Source: JAAYZK01 sp964535025
GTDB taxonomy: Bacteria; Planctomycetota; Phycisphaerae; SM23-33; FEN-1343
DNA length: 25,853 bases
Reading direction: 5' to 3'
NCBI GenBank assembly: GCA_964535025.1
Contig: CAZHRW010000049.1
Coordinates: 1-25,853 of the forward strand
Part shown: piece by piece, positions 1-6,706 of the stretch
How the letters are laid out: the number at the start of each line of letters is the position of its first letter
How positions within the stretch are numbered: position 1 is the stretch's first letter
The notes under the pieces: generated by a model
Seen by the model: the letters and a program-made list of their open reading frames with translations, nothing else
What the model was told of the DNA's origin: nothing
The model's database searches: none
Program-made: the position numbers and the translations under genes

Positions 1-1
1 G

Positions 2-880
2 AATCGAACCGCCCCGAAGAGGCCTTTTGCCGCCGCCACGCCTGCTGCCGTCGTGTGCCTGGCGATGACCTGCCTGGCGCTGCCCCTGGTCTCGTGCACC
101 GATCGCAACGTCCAGGAGACGCCCGGCGGGTCTGCTTCGCCCGACGGAACGATCGAACCGGCGATGTTCCAGGATTTCCGCCCGGCCGACTGGGCCGACA
201 ACCGGTCGACCGACGGCCTGTGGATGGTCAACGGCGTGTGGGTCGCCACCGGCCAGAACACGTTCGACCCCGCCAACGTCACCTTCACCGAGACCTACCC
301 CGGCGAGGCAGGCCGCGGGTTCATGCACTTCACCTCCAGGGCGAACATGAAGCACGGCTCGGAGGTGCAGACGGTCAAAGACGGCCCGCTGTACGGCTAC
401 GGCTATTACGAGGTCCGGATGAAGGTCACCGACGTCGGCGACAGCGAGGCCAACCGCGGCGTGTGCGCGTCGTTCTTCTGGAAGCGGAAGGACTACCAGC
501 GGGCCGAATGGGACTTCGAGTTCCTCACCAACGGCGACTGGATCGACGACGACGACCGCGGCGTGGTCACCATGAACTACCACCTCAACAACGGCACCAG
601 CAAGGCCCACTACCACGAGCTGCCGTTCAACCCCTCCCGCAGCTTCCACCGGTACGGCTTCCTCTGGCAGCCCGACCGCCTCGACTGGACCGTCGACGGC
701 GAGATCGTCTACACCTTCGCCAGCCCCGACGTCGCCAGCGAGCCGGGCTATATCATGATGAACAGTTGGACCGGCAGCAAGAACTGGGGCGGCCTGCCGC
801 CGACCGAAGACGCCATCACCGTCTACGACTGGGTGAAGTTCTACCCCGACGTGACCGCCGTGCCGAATGAGGGACGGTAG
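2..880 (+). CDS. GH16 family glycoside hydrolase, lipoprotein (5' end outside window)
   Basis: Likely an extracytoplasmic endo-beta-glycanase (laminarin-, agar-, porphyran- or carrageenan-type; the specificity cannot be read). Counting from the GTG at 53, the GH16 catalytic signature ExDxE is seen as E152-W-D154-F-E156, giving nucleophile and acid/base glutamates. It is preceded by GYGYYEVRMK and followed by a jelly-roll-like stretch ending YDWVKFYP, as is usual in the family. A hydrophobic segment ending LPLVSC is a lipobox, so the mature protein should be lipid-anchored at the Cys. The frame has no stop back to base 2, and the residues before the GTG (KRPFAAATPAAVV) look like the start of the signal peptide, so the true start is probably upstream of the window. 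Unlike the four secreted proteins at 13336-24410 it has no dockerin tail. Family call is firm; substrate unknown. Confidence 0.88.
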   Translation, partial: NRTAPKRPFAAATPAAVVCLAMTCLALPLVSCTDRNVQETPGGSASPDGTIEPAMFQDFRPADWADNRSTDGLWMVNGVWVATGQNTFDPANVTFTETYPGEAGRGFMHFTSRANMKHGSEVQTVKDGPLYGYGYYEVRMKVTDVGDSEANRGVCASFFWKRKDYQRAEWDFEFLTNGDWIDDDDRGVVTMNYHLNNGTSKAHYHELPFNPSRSFHRYGFLWQPDRLDWTVDGEIVYTFASPDVASEPGYIMMNSWTGSKNWGGLPPTEDAITVYDWVKFYPDVTAVPNEGR

Positions 881-895
881 GCGGTCGGGCCGCCT
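879..895 (+). terminator. hairpin at end of GH16 gene, possible terminator
   Basis: AGGCGG (879-884) and CCGCCT (890-895) form a 6-bp GC-rich stem with a 5-nt loop, starting in the stop codon of the GH16 gene. There is no clear T-run behind it, so an intrinsic terminator is only a possibility. Confidence 0.3.
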
Positions 896-1125
896 GATCA
901 CCTGTTCCACTGTGCCCGTGCCGCTGCGGGGCGCGCGCGGCACGCGGGATCCGCAGCGGGCGGACAGGCCGGGGCTCAAGCCTCAACTGCGGCGTGGGCG
1001 GGGTGGAGACGGCGGTCGGCCCACGATCGGGGCGGCGATGGCCCCTGTGGGTCGACGGGAACGAGGGCGCCACCCGCCTTCGCCCGGCGGCGACCCAGGG
1101 CTCGCGCAAGAGTTGCCCCTGGATG

Positions 1126-1200
1126 AACATTGTTCACGGCTGGTGCAATATTATTCATCGGCGGCATCACTTTATTCACCGAATCAACAACATTGTTCAC
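1126..1200 (-). repeat. cluster of four 21-bp-phased AT-rich motifs
   Basis: Read on the minus strand, four related 12-mers occur at exactly 21-bp intervals: GTGAACAATGTT (1200-1189), GTGAATAAAGTG (1179-1168), ATGAATAATATT (1158-1147) and GTGAACAATGTT (1137-1126). The 9 bases between copies are not conserved. The spacing equals two turns of B-DNA and also seven codons. The array resembles iterons or a phased protein-binding array in layout, but no initiator or regulator gene is nearby. Confidence 0.6.
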
Positions 1201-1267
1201 CCCGGCCTTCACTTTCTGTCGCCGCGGCGGACGGCGGCCGGCACGGCCGTTTTGCCGGCCTTCAACC

Positions 1268-1444
1268 GTCCCCGGTTGTTTCACTTTGGCCCGAAAAACG
1301 CCCGGAGAATTCGGATTATTCCGGTTTTATGCCGTTAACCTGGGTAAACTGCGGGGTCTGCGATGTCCGGCGTTCAACAATATTGACCGATCGCTTAACA
1401 TTGTGAAGCGCGCGCTCAATAAAATGCATGAAACAACCGGGGAC
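1268..1444. repeat. 16-bp perfect inverted repeat, REP-like
   Basis: GTCCCCGGTTGTTTCA (1268-1283) and its exact reverse complement TGAAACAACCGGGGAC (1429-1444) are separated by 145 bases. The right arm continues as AGATTCG. The GGGGACAGATT core resembles REP-type dispersed repeats mobilised by RAYT transposases in other bacteria; that link is recollection, not demonstrated here. No transposase is present between or beside the arms. Confidence 0.6.
1373..1426 (+). repeat. second cluster of three 21-bp-phased motifs, opposite orientation
   Basis: On the plus strand TTCAACAATATT (1373-1384), CTTAACATTGTG (1394-1405) and CTCAATAAAATG (1415-1426) again repeat every 21 bp. They match the first cluster loosely (about NTSAAYAATRTT) but lie in the opposite orientation. 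The last unit runs into the right arm of the 16-bp inverted repeat. Confidence 0.5.
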
Positions 1445-1603
1445 AGATTCGACAAACACGTTAGCCTGCCGTCCGCGGAGCGCTGGCCGTCGTAACCCCT
1501 TTGCAGCCCTCATCCGCCCCCCCGGCAAAGCGGCATCCAAGACGGCATCCTTTTTCGCCCGCCAAAAAACTTTTCCCGCCGGCGGCGCGAGTTCTCCCTC
1601 CCG

Positions 1604-2575
1604 CTACGGCCGCAGCGCGATCTTGCCGAGGTGGTGCTCCTGCAGGGCCCGGTGGGCGTCGGCGGCGCGATCGAGGGGGAAGCTCTGCGCGATGTGGACG
1701 TGAAACGACCCGGCGGCGATGAGGCGGTTGAGCTTGGCGATCGTCTCGGGGTCGGGCATGCCGTCGTAGCCGACCAGGTGCACGTCGTCCGGCACCGCGG
1801 GAACCGGCTGGACGCCGTGGGGATATGCGACGCGCCCGCCCCTGCGAATGACGGTGAGGGCCTGGTCGACGGCCTCGCCGCCGCAGGTGACCAGGGCCGC
1901 GTCCATCCCGTCGGGCGCGAAGCCCCGGGCGGCCTCGACGACGCCCGCTTTGTGGCCGTCGACGGCGGCGTCGGCGCCGAGTTGTCGGGCCAGGGCGACG
2001 CCGTCGTCGCCGGAGGCGACCGCGAGGACGCGGGCGTTCATCCGCTTGGCCAGTTGCACCGCCAGGTGTCCCACGCCCCCGCTGGCGCCGAGGATCATGA
2101 CCGCCTCGGCGGCCCGCAGGCCCAGCGTGTCGTCCAGTCCCCGCAGGGCCGTGATGGCGTCGACGCCCATGACGCCGGCCTGCTCGATCGTCAGGCCCTC
2201 GGGGATGTGGGCCGCGTCGTCGGCCTTCACCGCCGCGTACTGGGCATAGAACCCGCCCTTGGGACCGGCCAGGAGCATGCCGTACACCTTCTCGCCGGGC
2301 TTGAAGGCCGTCACCGCGTCGCCGACGACCTCGACGGTCCCGGCGCCGTCGGAGCCAAGGACATAGGGGAACGACGGTTCGGTCTCGAACATCTCGGCGA
2401 ACCCGCCCTCGCGTTCGTAGGGGTCCCACACCCCCACCCCGGCCGCCTCGACGCGGATCAGGATCTCGTCGGCATCGACGTCCGGCACGGGCAGCGTCTC
2501 GATGCGGATCTCGTCGACCCCGCCGAACCGGTCGATCGCCGCCGCCCGCATGGTCTTCTGTGCTGTCGCTTTCAT
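1604..2575 (-). CDS. zinc-independent MDR-family oxidoreductase (quinone oxidoreductase-like)
   Basis: A 323-residue NAD(P)H-dependent oxidoreductase of the medium-chain dehydrogenase/reductase superfamily. It shows a GroES-like N-terminal part (about 1-125) with YVLGSDGAGTV, then a Rossmann domain whose nucleotide-binding loop is GASGGVG (163-169). The cysteine that binds catalytic zinc in alcohol dehydrogenases is absent, and the stretch reads AAGVGVWDPYER, so the quinone oxidoreductase/zeta-crystallin branch is most likely. I chose the ATG at 2575 because AGGAGC lies just upstream and similarity begins there; the open frame continues 64 codons further but only as low-complexity sequence. 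It is transcribed away from the DapA-like gene across a 164-bp divergent spacer, where TAGAAT (minus strand, 2627-2622) could be its -10 box. The physiological substrate is unknown. Confidence 0.88.
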   Translation of the reverse strand: MKATAQKTMRAAAIDRFGGVDEIRIETLPVPDVDADEILIRVEAAGVGVWDPYEREGGFAEMFETEPSFPYVLGSDGAGTVEVVGDAVTAFKPGEKVYGMLLAGPKGGFYAQYAAVKADDAAHIPEGLTIEQAGVMGVDAITALRGLDDTLGLRAAEAVMILGASGGVGHLAVQLAKRMNARVLAVASGDDGVALARQLGADAAVDGHKAGVVEAARGFAPDGMDAALVTCGGEAVDQALTVIRRGGRVAYPHGVQPVPAVPDDVHLVGYDGMPDPETIAKLNRLIAAGSFHVHIAQSFPLDRAADAHRALQEHHLGKIALRP

Positions 2576-2592
2576 CGTTGCTCCTCGCTTTG

Positions 2593-2608
2593 GCCCGCCC
2601 CGGCGGGC
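2593..2608. promoter_or_regulatory. short GC palindrome in leader of MDR gene
   Basis: GCCCGCC (2593-2599) and GGCGGGC (2602-2608) flank a CC centre, in the leader of the MDR gene just upstream of its Shine-Dalgarno. It could be an operator half-site pair or a small RNA hairpin. No stronger claim is possible. Confidence 0.25.
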
Positions 2609-2652
2609 GTCCCGTTTGCTAATTCTACGCGCCCGCCGGTCGCCCGGGCGGC

Positions 2653-2681
2653 TTGACGGCGCCGCCGCCGGCCGCGATACT
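2653..2681 (+). promoter_or_regulatory. sigma70-like promoter for the DapA-like/epimerase unit
   Basis: TTGACG (2653-2658), a 17-bp spacer and GATACT (2676-2681) form a good -35/-10 pair about 60 bp upstream of the ATG at 2740. Confidence 0.5.
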
Positions 2682-2739
2682 GCGTGCATCCGCCGAACAA
2701 CCGCAACCGCCCGCACCTGCAGGGCAAAGGTGACTCCGC

Positions 2740-3813
2740 ATGACAGACAGCATCGGTCGCTCCACACGTGAGGTCATCCGCCGCGGCACGGTCATCCCCG
2801 CCATGCCGCTGGCCCTCGACGCCGGTCGGCGGCTGGACGAGCGCCGTCAGCGGGCGCTGGTGCGCTACTACCTCGACGCCGGCGCCGGCGGCGTGGCCGT
2901 CGGGATGCACTTCACGCAGTTCGAGATCCGCCGTCCGGGCATCGACCTCTACGAGCCGGTCCTCCGCCTTACCGCCGAAACCGTCGACGCGTACGTCGCC
3001 CGCACCGGGCGAGCCGTCGCCAAGCTGGCGGGGGTCAACGGACGGCTCGACGAGGCGATCGGGCAGGTCGAAGCCGCCCGCGAGCTCGGCTACGACTACG
3101 CCATCATCTCCATGGCGGCGCTGGCCGGCTGCCTCGAACAGGAAATGCTTTACCACATGCGCGCCCTGGCCGGCATCATGCCGCTGTTCGCGTTCTACCT
3201 GCCGGTGGCCGTCGGCGGCGTGCGGATCCCCTACGCGTTCTGGCGGGAGGTGGTCCAGATCGAGAGCGTTGGCGGCATCAAGATCGCGCCGTTCAACGAC
3301 TACAGCACGCTGGACGTCGTGCGGGCCGTCGCCGAATCGGGCCGCGCCGACGCCATCACGCTCTACACGGGCAACGACAACAGCATCGTCCGCGACCTGC
3401 TCACGCCCTTCCGTTTCGGCGACGGCCCGGACGCCCGCACCATCCGCGTCCGCGGCGGCCTGCTGGGCCAGTGGGCCTGCTGGACCCGCCGCGCCGTCGA
3501 ACTGCTCGAGCGGATCCACGCCATCGTCGACGCCGGCGCACCGATCGACCCGGCCATGCTGACCCTCGCCGCCCAGATCACCGACGCCAACGGGGCGATC
3601 TTCGACGTCGCCCACGACTACGCCGGCAGCATCCCCGGCATCCACGAAATCCTCCGCCGCCAGGGCCTGCTCGAGGGGCGCTGGACGCTCAAGCGCGACG
3701 AGGTGCTCAGCCCCGGCCAGGCCGAAGACATCGACCGCGTCTGCGCCGCCTACCCGCACCTCAACGACGACGCCTTCGTCCGGGAGAACCTCGACCGCTG
3801 GCTGGCCGACTGA
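2740..3813 (+). CDS. dihydrodipicolinate synthase/N-acetylneuraminate lyase family protein
   Basis: A 357-residue TIM-barrel class I aldolase-type enzyme. Members form a Schiff base between a lysine and an alpha-keto acid, either condensing or cleaving it. The Schiff-base lysine is K181 in GGIKIAPFND, and the catalytic tyrosine candidate is Y153 in FAFYLP. The GTTGE loop that binds the pyruvate carboxylate in canonical DapA is replaced by GVAVGMHFTQFE (about 51-62). The C-terminal extension (about 290-357) is longer than in DapA (about 290 aa). A lysine-biosynthesis role is therefore unlikely and a keto-sugar-acid lyase/aldolase is more plausible. It starts with ATG at 2740 behind a weak AAGGTG and is followed after 16 bp by the epimerase-like gene, so the two are almost certainly co-transcribed. 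Family confident, reaction unknown. Confidence 0.85.
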   Translation: MTDSIGRSTREVIRRGTVIPAMPLALDAGRRLDERRQRALVRYYLDAGAGGVAVGMHFTQFEIRRPGIDLYEPVLRLTAETVDAYVARTGRAVAKLAGVNGRLDEAIGQVEAARELGYDYAIISMAALAGCLEQEMLYHMRALAGIMPLFAFYLPVAVGGVRIPYAFWREVVQIESVGGIKIAPFNDYSTLDVVRAVAESGRADAITLYTGNDNSIVRDLLTPFRFGDGPDARTIRVRGGLLGQWACWTRRAVELLERIHAIVDAGAPIDPAMLTLAAQITDANGAIFDVAHDYAGSIPGIHEILRRQGLLEGRWTLKRDEVLSPGQAEDIDRVCAAYPHLNDDAFVRENLDRWLAD

Positions 3814-3829
3814 TCGGAGAAAGCGACCC

Positions 3830-4879
3830 ATGAGCGACATCCGCACCCTCGACGAACACCCGCTGCCCGAACGCATTGAGGACGTCACGCACCTGGAGGA
3901 TCTGCTGTCGACGCCGACGCGGGCCCTGGCCGACGACCTGGCCGCCCTCGACGGGGACCTCATGATCCTCGGCGTCGGCGGCAAGGTCGGCCCGACGCTG
4001 GCGCGGATGGCCAAGCGGGCGGCCCCCGCCAAGCGGATCCTCGGCGTGGCGCGGTTCACCGACGCGGCCGTGCGCCGGCGCCTGGAAGCCGCGGGCATCG
4101 AGTGCATCGCCTGCGACCTGCTGCAGCGCGAGCAGGTGGCGGCGCTGCCCGACGTGGCCAACATCGTCTACATGGCCGGCCGGAAGTTCGGCACCGCCGG
4201 CAGCGAGCCGTTCACCTGGGCGATGAACGTGGTCGTACCCACCCACGTCGGCGAACGCTTCACCGACTGCCGCATCGTGGCGTTCAGCACCCTGTGCGTC
4301 TACCCCTTCGCCGACATCCGCGGGCCGGGCTGCGACGAGCAGGCCCCCGCCCTGCCGTTCGGCGAGTACCCCAACTCGTGCGTCGGGCGCGAGCGGGTGT
4401 TCCAGTATTTCAGCGAGGTCCACCGCTGCCCGGGCCGCCTGATCCGCCTGAACTACGCGATCGACCTGCGGTACGGCGTCCTGCAGGACATCGCCCTTCG
4501 CATCCTCCGCGACCGACCCGTGCCCCTGGCCACGCCCGTGGCCAACGTCATCTGGCAGGGCGACGCCATCGCCCGGATCCTCCGCGCCCTGCGCCACTGC
4601 ACGCTGCCGTCCGAGCCGCTGAACATCGGCGCCCCCGCCGCGGCGTCCGTCAAGCACGTGGCCAACCGCTTCGGCGAGCTGCTGGGCAAGCGGGTGGTCT
4701 TCGAGGGCGTCGCCCAGCCCACCGCCTGGCACAACGACTGCTCGCAGGCCCGCCGCCTGTTCGGCGACCCCGTCGTCGACCTCGACACGATGATCCGCTG
4801 GAACGCCGACTGGCTCCGGCGCGACATGCCCGTCTACGACAAGCCGACCCACTACGAGCAGCGCGACGGGACGTTTTGA
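3830..4879 (+). CDS. NAD-dependent epimerase/dehydratase-like protein, paralog 1
   Basis: A 349-residue short-chain (extended SDR) protein with an N-terminal Rossmann fold. The glycine-rich loop is G48-V-G-G51-K-V-G54, with NIVYMAGRKFG (111-121) at the NNAG-like position and FSTLCVYP (152-159) at the Ser/Thr position. The catalytic YxxxK is not intact: Y180-P-N-S-C184 has Cys where Lys is expected, followed by the usual GRERV helix. The C-terminal substrate region carries ANVIWQGDAIARIL and ends KPTHYEQRDGTF. It is clearly paralogous to the protein at 9940-10968, which shares LRYGVL, ANVIWQGDA, KPTH and the same Cys. GGAG lies 10 bp before the ATG. It forms an operon with the DapA-like gene. 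It may be a sugar epimerase, dehydratase or reductase with altered chemistry. Confidence 0.82.
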   Translation: MSDIRTLDEHPLPERIEDVTHLEDLLSTPTRALADDLAALDGDLMILGVGGKVGPTLARMAKRAAPAKRILGVARFTDAAVRRRLEAAGIECIACDLLQREQVAALPDVANIVYMAGRKFGTAGSEPFTWAMNVVVPTHVGERFTDCRIVAFSTLCVYPFADIRGPGCDEQAPALPFGEYPNSCVGRERVFQYFSEVHRCPGRLIRLNYAIDLRYGVLQDIALRILRDRPVPLATPVANVIWQGDAIARILRALRHCTLPSEPLNIGAPAAASVKHVANRFGELLGKRVVFEGVAQPTAWHNDCSQARRLFGDPVVDLDTMIRWNADWLRRDMPVYDKPTHYEQRDGTF

Positions 4880-5157
4880 GCCGCCGCATCGAGCGCGTCG
4901 CTGTCCCAGTCGTCGCGGCCTTCGACGCTGTGCAGGACCACCCACTTGCCGCGGGGGTACCAGCGGCTCGCGGCGGCCGGCGGCTCGATCCGGTCGGGCA
5001 GCGATCCGCCGTCGCCGGTCGTCGACCCCACGCGGGTACGCCCGACGACCGCGCGCGCCAAGCGCGGGCGCCGAACAGCTTGAGTTCGGCATGCACACAC
5101 ACTAAGCTTCAGACGCCAGGTACCGGATCGCCGTCTCGAGCCCCGCGGGCTCGGCAA
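4852..5157 (-). pseudogene. possible gene remnant, minus strand
   Basis: Between the epimerase-like and reductase-like genes, one minus-strand frame has the GC-rich third positions expected of coding sequence here. Its last 60 residues (for example RWYPRGKWVVLHSVEGRDD) have a protein-like composition. The first part looks non-coding, there is no convincing Shine-Dalgarno, and the 3' end runs 28 bp into the neighbouring gene. I do not recognise the family. It is either the decayed 3' end of a lost gene or a chance frame. Confidence 0.25.
5080..5108 (+). promoter_or_regulatory. weak sigma70-like promoter before reductase-like gene
   Basis: TTGAGT (5080-5085), a 17-bp spacer and TAAGCT (5103-5108) lie about 65 bp upstream of the ATG at 5173. 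The -10 match is poor. Confidence 0.25.
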
Positions 5158-5172
5158 TGATGAGGTCAGCCC

Positions 5173-6525
5173 ATGGATGCTCCCTTAGCCTTTCCCGCCG
5201 ATGCGATTCCCGACGACCCCGCCCGCGCCAAGCTGCTGGGGCTGCATCCGCAACGGCAGGAGGGCCGCTGGATGCAGCGGGTGCGGGTCTCGGCCGGGCG
5301 GGTGACGGCTCGGCAGTGGCGGGCGCTGGCGGGGATCGTGCGGGAGCTGACGCCCGGCGAGCCGCTGCACCTGACGATGCGACAGGATGTCGAAATTCAC
5401 GGCCTGACCGCCCGGACGGCCGTCGAGGCGCAGCGGCGGATGGCCGACGCGGGGCTGACCGGCCTGGGCAGCGGCGGGGATTCGATCCGCAACGTGACCG
5501 TCTGCCCCTGCTCGGGCGCCGCCCCGGGCTCGCCGGACCTGCAGCCGCTGGCGGTGTACCTGACGGGCGTGCTGCAGTCGCACCCGCAGGCGTTCGCCCT
5601 GCCGCGGAAGTTCAAGATCTCCCTGTCGGCCTGCCGCGAGGCCGAGGGCCTGCCGTGGATCCAGGATGTGGGCCTGGTCGCCCGCAAAGCCGATCGGCGC
5701 TGGACCTTCGACACCACGGTCGGCGGCTCGCTGGGTGCGCCGCCGGGTCTGGGCATCGCCTGGCCGTCGCCGCTGCCGGCGGCGGATGTGCCGCGATTCA
5801 TCCTGGCGGCGCTGGCGGTGTTCGCACGGCATGGCGACCGCGACAACCGGCGCACGGCGCGTCTGCGCCACGTGCGCGAGCGGATGGGCGACGAGGCGTT
5901 CCTGGCGGCGCTGGCCGAGCAACTCGCGGCCACGCCCGCCCCGGCCGGCGCGGCCGACGTGCCGATCGCCACGCCGGCCCGACCCCTGGACCACCGCCGC
6001 CGCGTCGCGGCCCCCGGCGGAAATCTCCCGCCCGACGCGCTGGAGACCCTGGCCGATCTGGCCGATCGCGACGACCTCGTCGTCCGACTCGGCATCCACC
6101 AGGGCCTCTGGGTCTTCGCCGCCGGCGAGGCGACGCTCGATGAGGCCCTGGCGCCCCTGCCGGCGTCGTGGATCGGCGGGCCCGTCATCGTCGCCTGCCC
6201 CGGCATGCGGTGGTGCTCGCGGGCACTGGTCGACACGCAGGCGATGGCCCACCGCCTCTGGGAAGACCTCGGCGCCCTGCCCGCCCAGGCCTTCGTCGCC
6301 GTCAGCGGCTGCCCGAACGGCTGCGCCCACAGCGCCGTCGCCGACGTGGGCCTCTTCGGCGACCGCACCGACGCCGAAGACGGCCGCGAAGACGCCTTCA
6401 CCGTCGTCATCGGCGGCAGCGCCCGCCGGTCACCCCAACTCGGCACCGTCGTCGCACGCAACGCCACGGCCGAAGAGGCCATCGACCTCGTCCTGGCCCA
6501 CGCGCGGGACAGGGCGGACGATTAG
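5173..6525 (+). CDS. siroheme/[4Fe-4S] sulfite/nitrite reductase-like protein
   Basis: A 450-residue protein of the nitrite/sulfite reductase family, which carries out six-electron reduction at a coupled siroheme and [4Fe-4S] centre. The N-terminal ferredoxin-like half-domain shows LHLTMRQDVEIHGL (65-78, anion-binding Arg70). GGDSIRNVTVCPCSG (101-115) and RKFKISLSAC (145-154) match the central siroheme-binding blocks. The cluster ligands are intact: C342-x5-C348 and C380-x3-C384 (SGCPNGCAHS). ATG 5173 has GAGG seven bases upstream. It stands alone on its strand and converges with the Fe-S gene at 8989-6707. It could be an assimilatory ferredoxin-type sulfite or nitrite reductase; CobG (precorrin-3B synthase) shares the fold, but no cobalamin genes are near. 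All cofactor ligands are present, so it is probably active. Confidence 0.88.
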   Translation: MDAPLAFPADAIPDDPARAKLLGLHPQRQEGRWMQRVRVSAGRVTARQWRALAGIVRELTPGEPLHLTMRQDVEIHGLTARTAVEAQRRMADAGLTGLGSGGDSIRNVTVCPCSGAAPGSPDLQPLAVYLTGVLQSHPQAFALPRKFKISLSACREAEGLPWIQDVGLVARKADRRWTFDTTVGGSLGAPPGLGIAWPSPLPAADVPRFILAALAVFARHGDRDNRRTARLRHVRERMGDEAFLAALAEQLAATPAPAGAADVPIATPARPLDHRRRVAAPGGNLPPDALETLADLADRDDLVVRLGIHQGLWVFAAGEATLDEALAPLPASWIGGPVIVACPGMRWCSRALVDTQAMAHRLWEDLGALPAQAFVAVSGCPNGCAHSAVADVGLFGDRTDAEDGREDAFTVVIGGSARRSPQLGTVVARNATAEEAIDLVLAHARDRADD

Positions 6526-6556
6526 CCCGCCTGTCGATTGGACCTGCGGCGGCGAG

Positions 6557-6704
6557 CGAAATTCGAAGCACGAAACTTGAAATCCGAAACAGATCCGAAA
6601 CGGATAAGACAACAAACCACCAACAGCAGAGCCCCTGGGGGGTTTGCCATCTTATCCGTTTGGCCGTTTGGGGCTTGTTTCGCCTTTCGTGCTTCGCATT
6701 TCGG
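6557..6704. repeat. imperfect inverted repeat element between convergent genes
   Basis: A left arm of about 53 bp (6557-6609) and a right arm of about 55 bp (6650-6704) are imperfect inverted copies. They contain two perfect 12-bp pairs: CGAAGCACGAAA (6564-6575) with TTTCGTGCTTCG (6685-6696), and AAACGGATAAGA (6598-6609) with TCTTATCCGTTT (6650-6661). The CGAAA/CCGAAA-rich, AT-richer sequence differs from the flanking genes. It resembles a dispersed repeat that I remember from planctomycete genomes, often mis-annotated as short KSE/NPK-rich peptides. It separates two convergent genes, and could act as a bidirectional terminator or mRNA end hairpin. The stop codon of the gene on the right (6709-6707) lies just outside the right arm. 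Confidence 0.7.
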
Positions 6705-6706
6705 GT

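Larger units (their letters stand above)
881..1603. other. gene-free spacer with repeats
   Basis: About 720 bases lie between the GH16 gene and the convergent MDR oxidoreductase gene. I find no convincing protein gene. The open frames present are short, arginine/proline-rich and without homology that I recognise. The spacer alternates GC-rich stretches (881-1120, 1201-1260, 1440-1530) with two AT-rich islands (about 1121-1200 and 1370-1436). The islands hold the phased repeats listed separately, and a 16-bp inverted repeat connects the area. The segment 1540-1600 contains A/T runs but no clean terminator hairpin that I can assign. Confidence 0.6.

Noticed and set aside
976..1284. Minus-strand small protein starting MKQPGT with VNNV heptads
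   Set aside because: The start lies in the inverted repeat, no Shine-Dalgarno is visible, and most of the frame is R/P-rich. I treat the heptads as a consequence of the 21-bp DNA period, though coding is not excluded.
1120..1440. CRISPR array
   Set aside because: The 21-bp units are degenerate 12-mers with 9-bp gaps, not identical repeats with unique spacers, and no cas genes are present.
5173..6525. CobG (precorrin-3B synthase) instead of a sulfite/nitrite reductase
   Set aside because: The fold is shared, so not fully excluded, but no cobalamin biosynthesis gene is near and the RNVTVCPCSG block fits the reductases at least as well.
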